64,000 nucleotides of DNA, taken from Paulinella micropora. Lineage: Eukaryota; Cercozoa; Imbricatea; Euglyphida; Paulinellidae. The stretch spans positions 1-64,000 of the forward strand of contig WBZZ01004008.1 in the NCBI GenBank assembly GCA_019918135.1. Direction: 5' to 3'. This document shows, piece by piece, positions 32,183 to 43,654 of this stretch. The notes under the pieces are model-generated. The model did not search any database, had not been told where the DNA came from, and saw nothing but the letters and a program-made list of their open reading frames with translations. The position numbers were made by a program, and so were the translations under genes. Numbering within the stretch: position 1 is the stretch's first letter; each line of letters opens with the position of its first letter.

Positions 32183-32550
32183 GTGAAAACGCTACGAGGC
32201 GCGCCTGCAAGTCTCCTTACTAAAGGGATTGGAGTATTCAGTTTTTGCAGAAGTTCTAACGGACCCTCAGGCACTGATACGGTACATATGTGCAGTCGCA
32301 CACCGGCCGGTCCGTCCGGCAAAAAAGGCAGTAGACAGGCAAATCCCCGTGAAAACGCTACGAGGCGCGCCTGCAAGTCTCCTTACTAAAGGGATCGGAG
32401 TATTCAGTTTTTGCAGAAGTTCTAACGGACCCTCAGGCACTGATACGGTACATATGGGCAGTCGCAAACCGGCCGGTCCGTCTGGCAAAAAAGGCAGTAG
32501 ACAGGCAAATCCCCGTGAAAACGCTGCGAGGCGCGCTGTAAGGTATGTAT
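32183..32550. repeat. 166-bp tandem repeat, about 2.2 copies
   Basis: GTGAAAACGCTACGAGGCGC recurs at 32183, 32349 and (one change) 32515. The first two full copies differ at only a few bases, so the duplication is young. Each unit contains CCGGCCGGTCCGTC, a short inverted repeat. Confidence 0.9.
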
Positions 32551-32670
32551 GGATATTTGTAAGTTCTGCAGAGAGCCCCAGACATCATCGAACTGCACAC
32601 ATATTGTGCTCTCTCATCCCCCCTGAAAGTTTTGCATTGTATGCTTTTCTTCTAATTTAATGAAAATGTA

Positions 32671-32683
32671 TATTAAAAAACTC
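32671..32683. terminator. 3'-end motif TATTAAAAAACTC
   Basis: It lies 78 bp beyond the stop of the helicase gene (32761) and is part of the recurring group. Confidence 0.45.
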
Positions 32684-32760
32684 AGGCTGTAGGCGTGCCA
32701 GATTCCAGCCTGGGCCTCGTTGCCCCCAATCTTCTCTTCTCACACTCACTTGCTCCTTTT

Positions 32761-34196
32761 TTATCTTGGCGGAGCCGGCAGCAACGTGCAGCTGTCAGCG
32801 ATTAAGTATGCGCCTTGTCCTGCAAACTCCTCAGGAATAATCTTGTACTTCGAAAAGTAGGAACCAGTGTTGGTTTCGAACTTTCCATCCCGGCGCTCCG
32901 GGTTTTTTATTAGCTCGAGCTTTACAGGCAAAAGGATGCGCAGGACCGTGCGCAGAGCGCCCAAAGTCTGTCTGATATTTAGCGCCCCCGCAGCAGCTTT
33001 TATGACTTGCGTCGTATTGCCTCGCAGTTGCCATTGCTTGCGCACACAATCCACTGTATTATACAGCTCGCGCAACACACAGGTGATACCGTGCAGGTCC
33101 AATGTGCGAGAGTCCAGCACATTCTCCTCCGGCGCGGAGGAGAGAGCAAGATTTAGATTCAGCACCCCCAGCAACTCATGCGTCGCACGCATCATAGGTA
33201 GCTTTATTTTGTGCTGATCCAACAAAGCAACGTAGCTCTTGCCTGCCCCCCCGCATTCGAGGTCACCTACTTGCGTGTGGGTGAAATTGCGCGCAAGCTT
33301 TGCCAGGAGGATTCTGCGCTCGAAGTCAGCCGAGGAGGCCAGTGCAACGGTTTGGGGGTCGCATGGCAAGGTTGGATATGCGGCGGCGTGAGTTCTCACG
33401 CGCGCCTCTTCCTTGTGCGCGCGCGCTTGCACGTTAGCAGGCTGCCCCCGCAGCCACTCCGTGTAGCTCTCCGCCTCTTGTCTGGCACACTCTCTCTTTT
33501 CTGCGGCCTGTTGCATCTCCTCCGCGCGAGCGTCGTCTCCATCGACAAGAGCGGCGATTGCCGCCTCCTCCTCCGCCTCCATGGAGGGGGGAGGCGGCAG
33601 CTGCTGAACCTCCCGCTGTACAGTGACAAGGGAGCAGAGGCGCGTGCGCGCCTCTTTTACCAGCTTGCGCTCGGTGCGACGCACCGAGCTTTCTAACTTT
33701 AGGTTTTTTTGTTGGTCAGGGACGGGGGGGTCGCCCGGGCGGCTGAAATCTGGCTTGCGCCTCGGCAGCGGGACTTTGGACCAGTCTACATCCAGACTGT
33801 CTGTTCTTAAGCAGGCCAGGAAACGGCGCAACTCAGAAAGAGCGCTGTGCTTGGAGAGACTTTTCTCAAGCGTGTTGTAAGCAGCAAGAAGAGCTACCCA
33901 AGGATAGGCAGGCAGCCAACGAGATATTCCGTCTGGGCCGGGAGGGCCGAGCTGCACCCCTGCGCACCCCACGTCGACTTGGTGCGCTCGTTGGCAAGCG
34001 AGTGTCCATTCCTGCGAACAGTTTTGAAAATCCTGGATGGACTGGAGCGAGAGAGGCGCGTATCGCTGATAACGCGTGACCGGCTGAGAGACCCAGAGGT
34101 GCCATTCCTTTTTGCGCAGATACCTGGCCCGCCCTAGCATCTGCATATATTCTCTCACGCAGATCTGCTGGTTATCGAGGTAACAGAAGGCCGTAT
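32761..34196 (-). CDS. Primase-helicase, C-terminal part (beyond the transposon)
   Basis: This is the 3' part of the gene that begins at 47171; the two parts are separated by the transposon at 34197-43650. Next to the insertion it carries REYMQMLGRARYL, the motif VI (QxxGRxR) of superfamily-2 helicases. This is followed by a Cys/Trp-containing linker, a long helical region with many Glu and Ala, and a roughly 110-residue terminal module (VLDSRTLDLHGITCVLREL to LIADSC) shared with the gene at 28643-30453. The stop at 32761 is followed by a 3'-end motif at 32671. The half is one open frame. The gene as it stands is split by the insertion. Confidence 0.75.
34193..34196. repeat. Target-site duplication GTAT, left copy
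   Basis: GTAT directly precedes the first base of the left inverted repeat and matches GTAT directly after the last base of the right one. Confidence 0.85.
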
Positions 34197-35201
34197 AACA
34201 TCCACGACGCCTAAAAGTACCAGTCCCTTTTGCCGCAAGTGCATGAGGCAAATTGATAAAAGAGTGAGGCAAATTCCAGCAAGTTTTATGCTTGTTTTCT
34301 GTATTTTATTGATAATTAAACATTACTAGATAATAAAAAATGAAATTTAAATGAAATTTCAAGTTGGTAGGTAGTGAAAAGAAGCAAATATGGATGCAAA
34401 AAAAAGTGACATAGTGGCAAAATATTTGCCTCAAGTCTGCCTCGATTTTGCATCATTTTTGCATAAAAACTTATGTAATTTTCAACAAATAACTTTGTTT
34501 TAATAAAATAATGAATTTATATATGATTTTGTTGCATTTTTCACAAGAAAATATTGGTGGCAGGTGGCACCTGGTGACTCACATTTTCATGACTGGTGAC
34601 AGTATTATTACACTAAGTCAAAATGGAAAAACATTAGTTCCAGCAAGTTTTATGTTTTTTTTTTTAAATTTTTTTTAATTGATAATTAAACGTTACTAAA
34701 TAATAAAAATTGAATTTACTATGAAATTTTCAACTTGATCGGTAGTGAAAAGAAGCAAATATAGATGCAAAAAAAAAGTGACAGTGGCAAAATATTTGCC
34801 TCAAGTCTGCCTCATTTTTGCATAAAAATTTATGTAATTTTCAACGAATAACTTTGTTTTAATAAAATAATGAATTTATGTATGATTTTGTTGCAATTGG
34901 CACAAGAAAATATTGGTGGCAGGTGGCACCAGGTGACTCACATTTTCGTGACGTCACAAAATTATTACACTAAGTTAAAATGGAAAAACATTAAGCAAGC
35001 ACGTCACAACACTTAATATATTGTTTTTCTTTCATAATTAATCATGGAGAATCTAAATATATGTAGTTTATTATTAATAATAATAATATTAAGATCATTA
35101 ACTTCAGTTGAAAATTGCTACATTATTTTTTCAAAATTTCCCTAAGTCATATATTAATACAACCAATACCGACTGTTTTCCAGCGCAGATTTAATTACAA
35201 T
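34197..35201 (+). repeat. Left terminal inverted repeat, about 1005 bp
   Basis: It matches the reverse complement of 42658-43650 with few changes. Inside it, a roughly 355-bp segment is present twice in tandem (from about 34281 and about 34639; landmarks TTCCAGCAAGTTTTATG, AGTGAAAAGAAGCAAATAT and GGTGGCAGGTGGCACC). ATGAGGCAAATTGATAAAAG lies near the tip and could be a transposase site, with the GAGGCAAATT core repeated. Confidence 0.9.
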
Positions 35202-35589
35202 TGATTTCAGTGATTATCAAAAGCGTATTTAAATTACACACATATATATATAATTAGCAACAAGTCTTTAATAAATTTGACTTCATTTTACGCAAACACT
35301 GTTGAATAAAAAACTTCAAGTTGCCACTCACAAAGTCGAGTAAACTGGAGAGCTCAAAAGGTAAAATAAAATGGAGGAATTCAATAAGGAGATGTGAAGC
35401 GTAAAAGAAAAAACAAAATACTAATAAAACATTCGTTTCAGTATGGTATCCCTAGCAAACTTATGTTGCTGGGCGAGCATTTGCTGCTCGACAAGAAGGT
35501 GGTAATCCCACAGCTCTGCTTCACGGCGTGCATGAGTTGGTAATATGCGTGGCTGTGATTTTGAATAGTGGGTGACTGCATTTTGGCTG

Positions 35590-38179
35590 CTAACATTTTT
35601 CATATACTTCCTCAAGCAATTGCGCACCTGTACGTAAAACACTTGCAACGACTGGCTTGGATGCTTGTTGAGCATGTGCAAGCTGCTGCTTAAGGATTGC
35701 TATTTCCTCTTGTAACTTATTTGCTTGAGCTTGCAGCTTTTTTTTTTCAGACTCTGTTTCAGCCTGACTCGCATATGAATCAACGGGGGAGATGTTTGTG
35801 GCGGATGCGGAAGAGACATTTGCGGCTGGTCCAGCGGAATGATGACAATTCGGGTTGCTAGTCACTAGCTGACGCTGTTTCAACAAGGCCTCAAAAACGC
35901 CCGTGATCGATTGAAGTGTCAGCGGTGGCTCCTTATGGTCAGGCGTGGGTCCATGATCATCATTGGGCTTGGATCTATCATCGGACTCGGGGTCATCCTC
36001 AGGCTTGTGTTCCTCACTACCATCATCCTCAACAGGCAACTGAGGTAACTGAGGTACTTTAGACTTTTTCTGTTTCCCTTGCTTGCTCTTGCGTGACCCC
36101 TTAGTAGCAGCCGCTGCCTTACTGGTACTGGTCTTACTGGCCGGCTTCTTGCTAGCCTGCAACAAATCAAAATAAATTGGAAGGACTATCAGAGATATCG
36201 AGGGCAGAATTTCTTGAACCTGGTTGGGCGGAGTAGGTTCAGGCTTCACCTTTACCACACGTTTAGGTCTGCCATTCGGCCACTCACCTGCTACCTGAGG
36301 CTGGTCATCAATGAAAACAAAATCATATATACGTGGCAGAGTGTCAAGCGGCCGCTGCGGTACCACACCGGTAGTAGGATCTGGTTCGGGTGAACTCATT
36401 AATGCCAAAGCTGGGGTGATTTCTTGGTCCCATACCTCCGGGTCGCAATCACCGACAGCCTTCGATCGGTCGGCGTCGATGGCTTTCTGACCAATAAACT
36501 GAAACTGGCGGAAAGTAGTGTTGGTACCCGGAACCTTTACCTTTCGAGAAATAAAAAGCGTCTTCTTTACATCAGTGATGTCTTTCTGTTTCCAATTCAG
36601 AAATTGCTTTGACAGCTTCACCACCGCCCTGTGCACATAACAATGAGATTGATTGCAGAAAATACAATGCAACTGACCCGCACGAGATAACTTCTTCACC
36701 CTCTCTGGTGATGAGCAGTTTGCGGGGCCGGGTGTTCAAATTCTTCATATTCTTACTCTTCAGCTCTGCGAGAACTGCAATCTTCTGACGAGTAGGGTTG
36801 TCGCCAGGGGTTGCATATTCCAACAGAGTTCTGACAGCAAACAACAGGAGAGATGAAAAAAAAAGTGCATTCATATGGGGGGAGGGGGGGTGGTACGCTA
36901 TGCAGAAGTCCCCTTTGTCAAAAGAATGGTTGTTGGTTGATCGGCAAAAGAAAGCATCGGGTGCAATGCCTTTGGGGGGCACGGTGTCAACACCATCGAC
37001 ATCGATTAACGGGGGAGAGGCAGACTTCAAAGGATCTCCCTCCGGCAAACTTGACTCTGGCTTCGGCGGCAAACTGGACTCTGGCTTCTGCGAAGCGGAC
37101 TCTGCTTCAGCCACCTTGCTTTTCGACTCTGCTTCATCCTCCGTGCTTTTCGCTTTCGAATCTGACGATTCTGGAGTAATGGTCTTATTCTCTGTGTCTT
37201 TCACTTCATCCGAACCAGACTGAGTACCGGCCGGCTTGTCTTGTTTTATTTCTTTCAGTGCTTCATTTCTCAGTCTTTCTTGTTCTTCTTTTGCAGCTAT
37301 GTCTGCTAGTCTTTTTTGTTCTGCTTTTTCCTCTGCATCTTTCTGTTTCCTTTGCCTTTCATCTGCTTCTAGCCTGTCTTTTTCTTCTTTTTCTTTCCGT
37401 GCTTGTTCTTTTCTAGCCTTGTCTTGTGCTTCCGCCTTCCTTTGTATCTCATCTAACTGCTTCCTCCTCTTTTCCTCGTCTTCCTTCGACAATTTTTCTC
37501 GTGTTGGTTTCTTTTTCTTCTCTGTCTTGGTTTTTTTCTCTTTCTCTTTCTCTTTGTCTCCTCCCTCTTTGTTGTCAGTCTTTTTCTTCTTCTTATTTGG
37601 CTCTTTCTCTTTGTCTCCTCCCTCTTTGTTGTCAGTCTTTTTCTCTTTCTCTTTCTCCTTCTCTTTCACTTTCTCTTTCTCTTTGTCTCCTCCCTCTTTG
37701 TTGTCAGTCTTTTTCTTCTTCTTCTTCGGCTGATCTGCTACTTGTTCATCGTGGAATCGTTTCACTGTTTTCTTCATTCTTTCTTCTTTCTTCTCTCCTC
37801 CCTCTTCTTTCCATTCTACCTTTGCCTTGGGTTTTCGTTCCGCACCCTCAAGGGTCGTCCAACGGCAGATCCACCCGGCGGGGACGTCGTTGAAGTTGGC
37901 AGGAAACTCCCACAGAGGCCTCCTTGCCTTGAGAAAGGACTCTTCGTCCACGGTCCCCGAGTACTTGAACTTCTCCTTGCCTTGTCCAGCCTTGCCCAGG
38001 TGAAGCCAGTTGTCGTGGCTGTCGACTTCGATGAAAACGTCTCCAGTCATCCTTGACTTTTTGTAACCAATAAGCGTGACAACCTAAACAAAAAAGGCCA
38101 AGGGGGAAAAAAAGGGAATGACTTGGTGCAGTGACGCAGAGGTTGAGTGGCAAGCATAAAGTGGACTTACTTTGGACAT
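35590..38179 (-). CDS. Transposon-encoded charged coiled-coil protein, 774 residues, five exons
   Basis: Exons (minus strand) are 38179-38171, 38083-36897, 36830-36678, 36628-36220 and 36156-35590, summing to 2325 nt. The introns are 87, 66, 49 and 63 nt, with GTAAGT...TTTAG, GTACC...TGTCAG, GTCAG...CACAG and GTTCAAG...TTGCAG. Exon 1 codes only MSK. The protein starts MSKVVTLIGYKKSRMTGDVF. It has a Trp-containing N domain (about residues 10-95), then three near-identical Lys/Glu blocks around TDNKEGGDKEKE, a long charged helix, and a second conserved-looking domain (RPRKLLITREGEEVISC, then FRQFQFIGQKAID). It ends in a coiled coil (KKLQAQANKLQEEIAILKQQ). No family is recognised. Being co-carried with the transposase, it probably helps transposition or chromatin targeting. 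Confidence 0.8.
37540..37725. repeat. In-gene repeats coding TDNKEGGDKEKE
   Basis: Three near-identical blocks containing CTCCTCCCTCTTTGTTGTCA occur within exon 2 of the coiled-coil gene. All are in frame, so repeat number can vary without harm to the frame. Confidence 0.85.
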
Positions 38180-38889
38180 ACTGTCTTCCTTGCTTTGCTT
38201 TGAACACTCGACTTTTGGGGCTGGTTGTGTGGGGTGTTCGAAAAAGGTTCAACTGGTCACAGTCAGTCCGGCCAGAAAAATGGTAGTCCGAACGGCAGAT
38301 GACTGAGTTGAAGTTTTTTGCGACCGGTGGTCGCTATAAACCTTTTAGAGATTGGGGTCATGGGGAGAAAATATGAGGACTTTGTTGTGCTCGGCACTTT
38401 TTCATGCTGTTTTATGCATTTTTCTTGGAAAACATTTATGGCAAACCTCCTCATTTGCGTTCCTCCTTCATCTCCCTTTTTTTCCCGGTTCCAAACCGTG
38501 TCCTTGGGTGTGTGTCAGGAATCAGCGAGGCAAATCATTTTTGCCTCGCACTTTCCAAGTCGGGGGCCTCCTGTTGCTGTTTCGGCTCAGACACAGCATT
38601 ACAGGTAACCAATCTTACTCATTTTGTTCTGTCTTATGCGTGGCCTATTTCTTTTTCACTGCATTTTTGTGCATGCATTCACTTCTGGAACTTGCTAGGC
38701 AAAACCCATTTTGCCTCGCATTTTCCTTAGGCTGCACCTAGTTGGCCATGTGCTGCAAATCCTTGCATTAGCAGGTACTCATTTCTATTCTTTTCAGCCT
38801 TTCTTGCACATGTGCTTTTTTTTTTTGCTTCTGTGCAGTGCTTCCTTGCAGGATAGCAACTAGCGAGCCAAATTCCCCCCCCCCCCCCC

Positions 38890-38986
<97 letters not shown>

Positions 38987-39251
38987 CCTCTCTCTCTCTC
39001 TCCCTATCTCTCTCCCTCTCTCTCTCTCTCCCTCCCTCCCTCCAAAGTTCCTCCAAACACGTGGAGGAAAGTCCCGCCAACGCCCAGGGTGCTAGCGAGC
39101 AGTTTTCGTTTCATCCTGAGGGAAAGATAGAGAGCTACATAGAGATTGCAGGGATACAGGAGGGGTATAGGAGGGTAATATATTAGGAGGCAATGCAGAA
39201 AAGTAAAGTGCAAAGCATTCCTGGCTATCAGACTAAGGCCTCGGGGCTGGC
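38180..39251. promoter_or_regulatory. Divergent promoter region of the transposon with CT repeat
   Basis: This 1-kb gap separates the two divergent gene starts. It contains three spaced copies of a GAGGCAAA-type motif, the same core as at the inverted-repeat tips; written on the plus strand two read TTTTGCCTCGCA (near 38540 and 38710) and one AGCGAGGCAAAT (near 38525). A C run at 38878-38890 and a (CT)n tract to about 39040 follow. No clear TATA box is seen. Confidence 0.5.
38891..39040. repeat. (CT)n microsatellite, about 150 bp
   Basis: Almost pure CT with scattered TTTCT and CCCT interruptions, directly after a C run. Open frames of Ser/Leu or Arg/Glu here are artefacts. Confidence 0.95.
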
Positions 39252-42200
39252 ATGGGTATTACGTCGCGCGAGGGGATGCAAGTGACCCTTCCCTCTCCCC
39301 GCAAGGACGATCGAATCGTCAGGTCCGTCATCAACCGCGCAGTGCAGCAACGCAAAAGCAAAAGTGCAAGGGAGAAAGAGAGAGAGAGAGAGAGAGAGAG
39401 TTTCCGTTTTGCCCTCTCCTTCAAACACAAAACAGACAACTTCCCCTCCCCCGCTCAAAGTGGAAACTCCTAGCCTTGGCAGCTTTGCTCGCGTCTTTGG
39501 TTCCGCGTTGCCAACTCCGGTCGTATCGAAGCTTCCCCCGTTGGAGCCCTGTGCTCCGTCCCACGTCAGTAAGAGCAGTAATAGTTCTTTCTCTGCTGTG
39601 TTCGGTGGAAACAGTTCACAAACAACACCTGCCCCTCCGGTCGTTTCCAAGCTTCCCTCGTTAGAGCCCTCTACTCCGTCCCACGTCAGTAAGAGCAGTA
39701 GTAGTACTTTCTCTGCTGTGTTTAGTGGACTCACTTCACCAACAACACCTGCCCCTCCCTTGCTATCTTCCTTGCAATTTCCCACCAGCACATCACAAGC
39801 ATGTAGCACTAGCAATAGTGGTACACACAACACATTAGATTACCGCACAAGCACATTGCCTCTGTACATCACTTTGGGTATCCCCATCCCTCGAGTCAAC
39901 AGACCGACCCCTGCTGATACAAGATTTAAAAGAAAAGTAAAAAAAAGAAAGAAAGCAGGCAGGGAGATTCGCCCCAAAAGCTTTGAGAAGTACTTAGGTT
40001 GCACTTGGTCAGAGCTAAAAGAGGAGATAGGTGAGAGCTGCTGCACAAATTTGCGTTGCAACAAATGGATAGATGCTTTTGCTGCAGTCAAGGCTAGAAC
40101 AGACACAGTCCAGCTTAATAGGTCAGAATTAGCAGGCTGGGTAGCAGCACAGCTCGAAAGCATGCTAGACATAAGAGGCAATGTAGCTTATAGGTACAAG
40201 GGAGCCCCCATCTGCCGTACTATGTGGACACGGTTGCATGGTGTTGGGGAAAAAACCGTGAGACGGGCTCTTACGGGAGTTAAGGAAGGCCACACCTACT
40301 TTCAAGACTATGGAAAAAGGGAATCCCCTAACGAAGATCTTTGTTGGACCTTGCTCCATCAAAAGTTTTTCGTTGAGCAAGAGAATGAGTCCGTGGCAGA
40401 TGGTATCTTTCACCTTCAGGACACATTGGATTTTCCTCAGATTTTTGCATACGTCTCAGCGGAGTGGGGGGCCCAATCTCGCAAGCTGGTCTTGAGCGGG
40501 CCAGTCAGTCCGGATGGCCCCAGTGAAAGTTTGGTAAGGAAAGTGTGGCGAGCAGAGTTCGGCAAGGTCAAGCCGATTCGGAAAGGCGACTTCGCGAAAT
40601 GTGGGTTTTGTACCGAGCTTGCAGCTGCACACAAGGCAGGGTAAAACTTAATTGTGATGGTGTGATTTTTTATGTATTTTTTGCCCCCTGTCCAGATTCA
40701 AGACTAAAGCTGAGGCTGATAAGTGGCGGACGGATAACCGCATTCATAATAAGATCCACCGCGAGGCCCGCCGTGGGTGTGCGCGGCGAGCAGTGGAAGG
40801 GTAATCTTAATCCTAAAGCAAATGCCAGAGGTTTAATTTTTGCTTTGCAATTAGGAGCAATGATGTTCAGCGTGTTACGTCCATGACTATAGACATGACT
40901 AGGCCTTTTCACCTGCCTTGGTGCTCACGCGGTTCATCTGACTTTAGGGGTAGGTATGTTGTGCGGTTGCATGCGGGGGGCGCCACCATGTATGCACATG
41001 ACAAAAATTTCATCCTGGTTCATTTACCCAACATCGCTCATGGACCTAACGCAAATGTGACATTTTTGTATTGGCTCTTGCGTTGGGAACTTTATCACCC
41101 CCACACCAAAGCTGCCATGAAATTGTATACTGACTGGGACGGTGGTATTGAAAACACTGCCGACACAACTATGATGTTTCTCTGTCATATTATCCAACGG
41201 AAGTGGAGAAATCACATTGAGACTCATAGGATGGTGACTAAGCATTCCCATTCTGTACAGGACCAGAAATTTTTTGTGCTGCGCTATCTAGGATATAACA
41301 CTACACTCATGACTACGAATTTTGCACAAGCATTTTTCAAGCTAATGTTAGGCTTTAAGAAAAACAAAGAATCATACTGCCTTTTGCTTTTAGCTTCAGA
41401 GTTTGATTGGGAGGCGTATTTCCAAGGTAGCGTGAATCCCAGCCTTAAGTACTGGAATAGGCCTTTGGCCTGGCAATACTTGGCGGGGAGCTCAGAGAGC
41501 GGGTACATGCCCCGGGTCAGGGTGAAAACATGGGGGGACGCCCAGAAATATTGGCATGGTGTGAATGATTCTGCAGACTGTGAAGACATTCGGCCGTACA
41601 TCAAGGAGCCAGGTACTTACTTGTGCTTTCTTTTTTTCTTGTCTCATGTACATTCGGTGTGCAGCATCCGACCGCCCAAAGAAGCTAGCTGATTCCCTGT
41701 GGGTATTTAGCGGGTAAGTATTGCTCCCGGGAAGAGCAGGAGTGGTTCGATGAGGTCCTTGATCATTCGCAGCTTACCAGAATAATTTGGGACGGATTCG
41801 AAGGTGAGGGGGGTTTGCCAGGCAGACCGGGCCATTTTGCGATGAAGGATAAGTCGGGGCATGAGTGGCTAGCACATTTTCGCGTTCTGGACGATTTGCC
41901 AGAGGATGTGTGGGGAGTGCCTCCAGATCGAGCAGAGGTGCAGGAAAACGTAAGTAAATTGACGGAGGAGGAGCGGCTTTATGTGGCCAGGACTTCGTTT
42001 GTGAACGAGGGCGCAGCACCCGTTCATCCCGCTTGGTACGGAGCAAGGCATCTCAATGAGGAAGAAAAAAGGCACCACGATTTTGATGATGAAAGCAGGT
42101 TTCCCGCTCCACATTTACGGGTTACTTCCATTCTTACTGAAAATCCCACTGAGGAGGGTCTTAAGAAAGCTACCGTGAAAGAACTTAAGTCGTGGCTGGC

Positions 42201-42639
42201 AGAGAAGGGCCAGCGACGAAGTGGTTCAAAGCCTGTTCTTGTTCAAAGAGTATTGTCTGTGTTTGCTGATGATTTAGAGCAGGTGCGCAGAGCTGAAGGT
42301 GGGGCGCAGCAGCAACCTGCTGGTGGCCGCAGGCGTGCAGGTGGTGGTCGATTACGTAAGCGGCGGAGAATTGGTAGCCCCGAACCGGACGAGAAACAAA
42401 AAGCGTCTTCATCTAGCTCCGATGATAGTCCCCTTCTGTCAGCTTCCAGCATAAATCAGAGAAATCGTCCTCATTCTGCCTCTCGTGTTCGTGTCCGACG
42501 TCAGTTTGCTAGGGTCTTTGCTTGCAGTGACGAAGAACGGGAGGCTGCAGCGATTAGAGAACAAAATCTTAGGTCGGATATGTCTGCCTCTTCATCAGAA
42601 GAATGGGAGCCTGTAAATGCGCTAAGAGACCTTCACTAA
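39252..42639 (+). CDS. DDE transposase with SAP domain, spliced
   Basis: The supported exon ends are at 40640, then 40696-40800, 40855-41612, 41665-41713 and 41781-42639. The introns are 55, 54, 52 and 67 nt, all GT-AG (for example GTAAGT at 41714). The 5' exon is uncertain: an ATG at 39252 opens a plausible N terminus, but a GA repeat at 39375-39402 lies between it and the main frame, whose open part has no early ATG. Visible parts are Ser/Pro repeats (STFSAVFSGL type), a basic stretch, KCGFCTELAAAHKAG (zinc pair), catalytic-type Asp in SMTIDMTRP, LYTDWDGGIEN, and KHSHSVQDQKFF in place of the GHTHEDID signature of DUF7869-type transposases. Near the C terminus is a SAP motif (LKKATVKELKSWLAEKGQR) for DNA binding. 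It would cut and join the element ends. Confidence 0.8.
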
Positions 42640-42657
42640 ATCATTTATCTATTGAAT

Positions 42658-43650
42658 TTGTAATTAAATCTGCGCTGGAAAACAGTCGGTATTGGTTGTA
42701 TTAATATATGACTTAGGGAAATTTTGAAAAAATAATGTGGCAATTTTCAACTGAAGTTAATGATCTTAATATTATTATTATTAATAATAAACTATATATA
42801 TTTAGATTCTCCATGATTAATTATAAAAGAAAAACAATATATTAAGTGTTGTGACGTGCTTGCTTAATGTTTTTCCATTTTAACTTAGTGTAATAATTTT
42901 GTGACGTCACGAAAATGTGAGTCACCTGGTGCCACCTGCCACCAATATTTTCTTGTGCTAATTGCAACAAAATCATACATAAATTCATTATTTTATTAAA
43001 CAAAGTTATTCGTTGAAAATTACATAAATTTTTATGCAAAAATGAGGCAGACTTGAGGCAAATATTTTGCCACTGTCACTTTTTTTTTTGCATCTATATT
43101 TGCTTCTTTTCACTACCGATCAAGTTGAAAATTTCATAGTAAATTCAATTTTTATTATTTAGTAACGTTTAATTATCAATTTAAAAAAAAAACATAAAAC
43201 TTGCTGGAACTAATGTTTTTCCATTTTGACTTAGTGTAATAATACTGTCACCAGTCATGAAAATGTGAGTCACCAGGTGCCACCTGCCACCAATATTTTC
43301 TTGTGAAAAATGCAACAAAATCATATATAAATTCATTATTTTATTAAAACAAAGTTATTTGTTGAAAATTACATAAGTTTTTATGCAAAAATGATGCAAA
43401 ATCGAGGCAGACTTGAGGCAAATATTTTGCCACTATGTCACTTTTTTTTGCATCCATATTTGCTTCTTTTCACTACCTACCAACTTGAAATTTCATTTAA
43501 ATTTCATTTTTTATTATCTAGTAATGTTTAATTATCAATAAAATACAGAAAACAAGCATAAAACTTGCTGGAATTTGCCTCACTCTTTTATCAATTTGCC
43601 TCATGCACTTGAGGCAAAAGGGACTAGTACTTTTAGGCGTCGTGGATGTT
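42658..43650 (-). repeat. Right terminal inverted repeat, about 993 bp
   Basis: Reverse complement of 34197-35201, including the internal tandem duplication and the tip GGCGTCGTGGATGTT at 43636-43650. The transposase stop codon (42639) lies only about 18 bp before it. Confidence 0.9.
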
Positions 43651-43654
43651 GTAT
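43651..43654. repeat. Target-site duplication GTAT, right copy
   Basis: GTAT follows the last base of the right inverted repeat and equals 34193-34196. Confidence 0.85.

Larger units (their letters stand above)
31857..32760. other. Gap with tandem repeat
   Basis: No gene is seen. It has a purine-rich stretch near 31930-31980 and the 166-bp tandem repeat. A TATTAAAAAACTC 3'-end motif at 32671-32683 serves the leftward helicase gene. Confidence 0.6.
34197..43650. mobile_element. 9.45-kb two-gene DNA transposon with 1-kb inverted ends
   Basis: The element has terminal inverted repeats of about 1 kb starting AACATCCACGACGCC and a 4-bp target duplication GTAT. It holds two divergent spliced genes: a coiled-coil protein leftwards (35590-38179) and a DDE transposase rightwards (39252-42639). 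It is AT-rich compared with its GC-rich surroundings and sits inside the primase-helicase gene. The two ends are nearly identical over their full length, so the insertion looks recent and the element may be active. The transposase resembles the DUF7869-type DDE proteins; I cannot assign a named superfamily. TSDs of 4 bp narrow the choices but do not decide. Confidence 0.9.

Noticed and set aside
32183-32550. 166-bp repeats as coding sequence
   Set aside because: The unit is not a multiple of three and open frames across it have no recognisable product.
36798-38056. Ser/Phe/Leu-rich plus-strand frames opposite the transposon coiled-coil gene
   Set aside because: They are the antisense of Lys/Glu-rich exon 2, whose splice sites and frame are well supported on the minus strand.
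38727-39095. Arg/Glu or Ser/Leu repeat proteins
   Set aside because: Translation of the (CT)n microsatellite.
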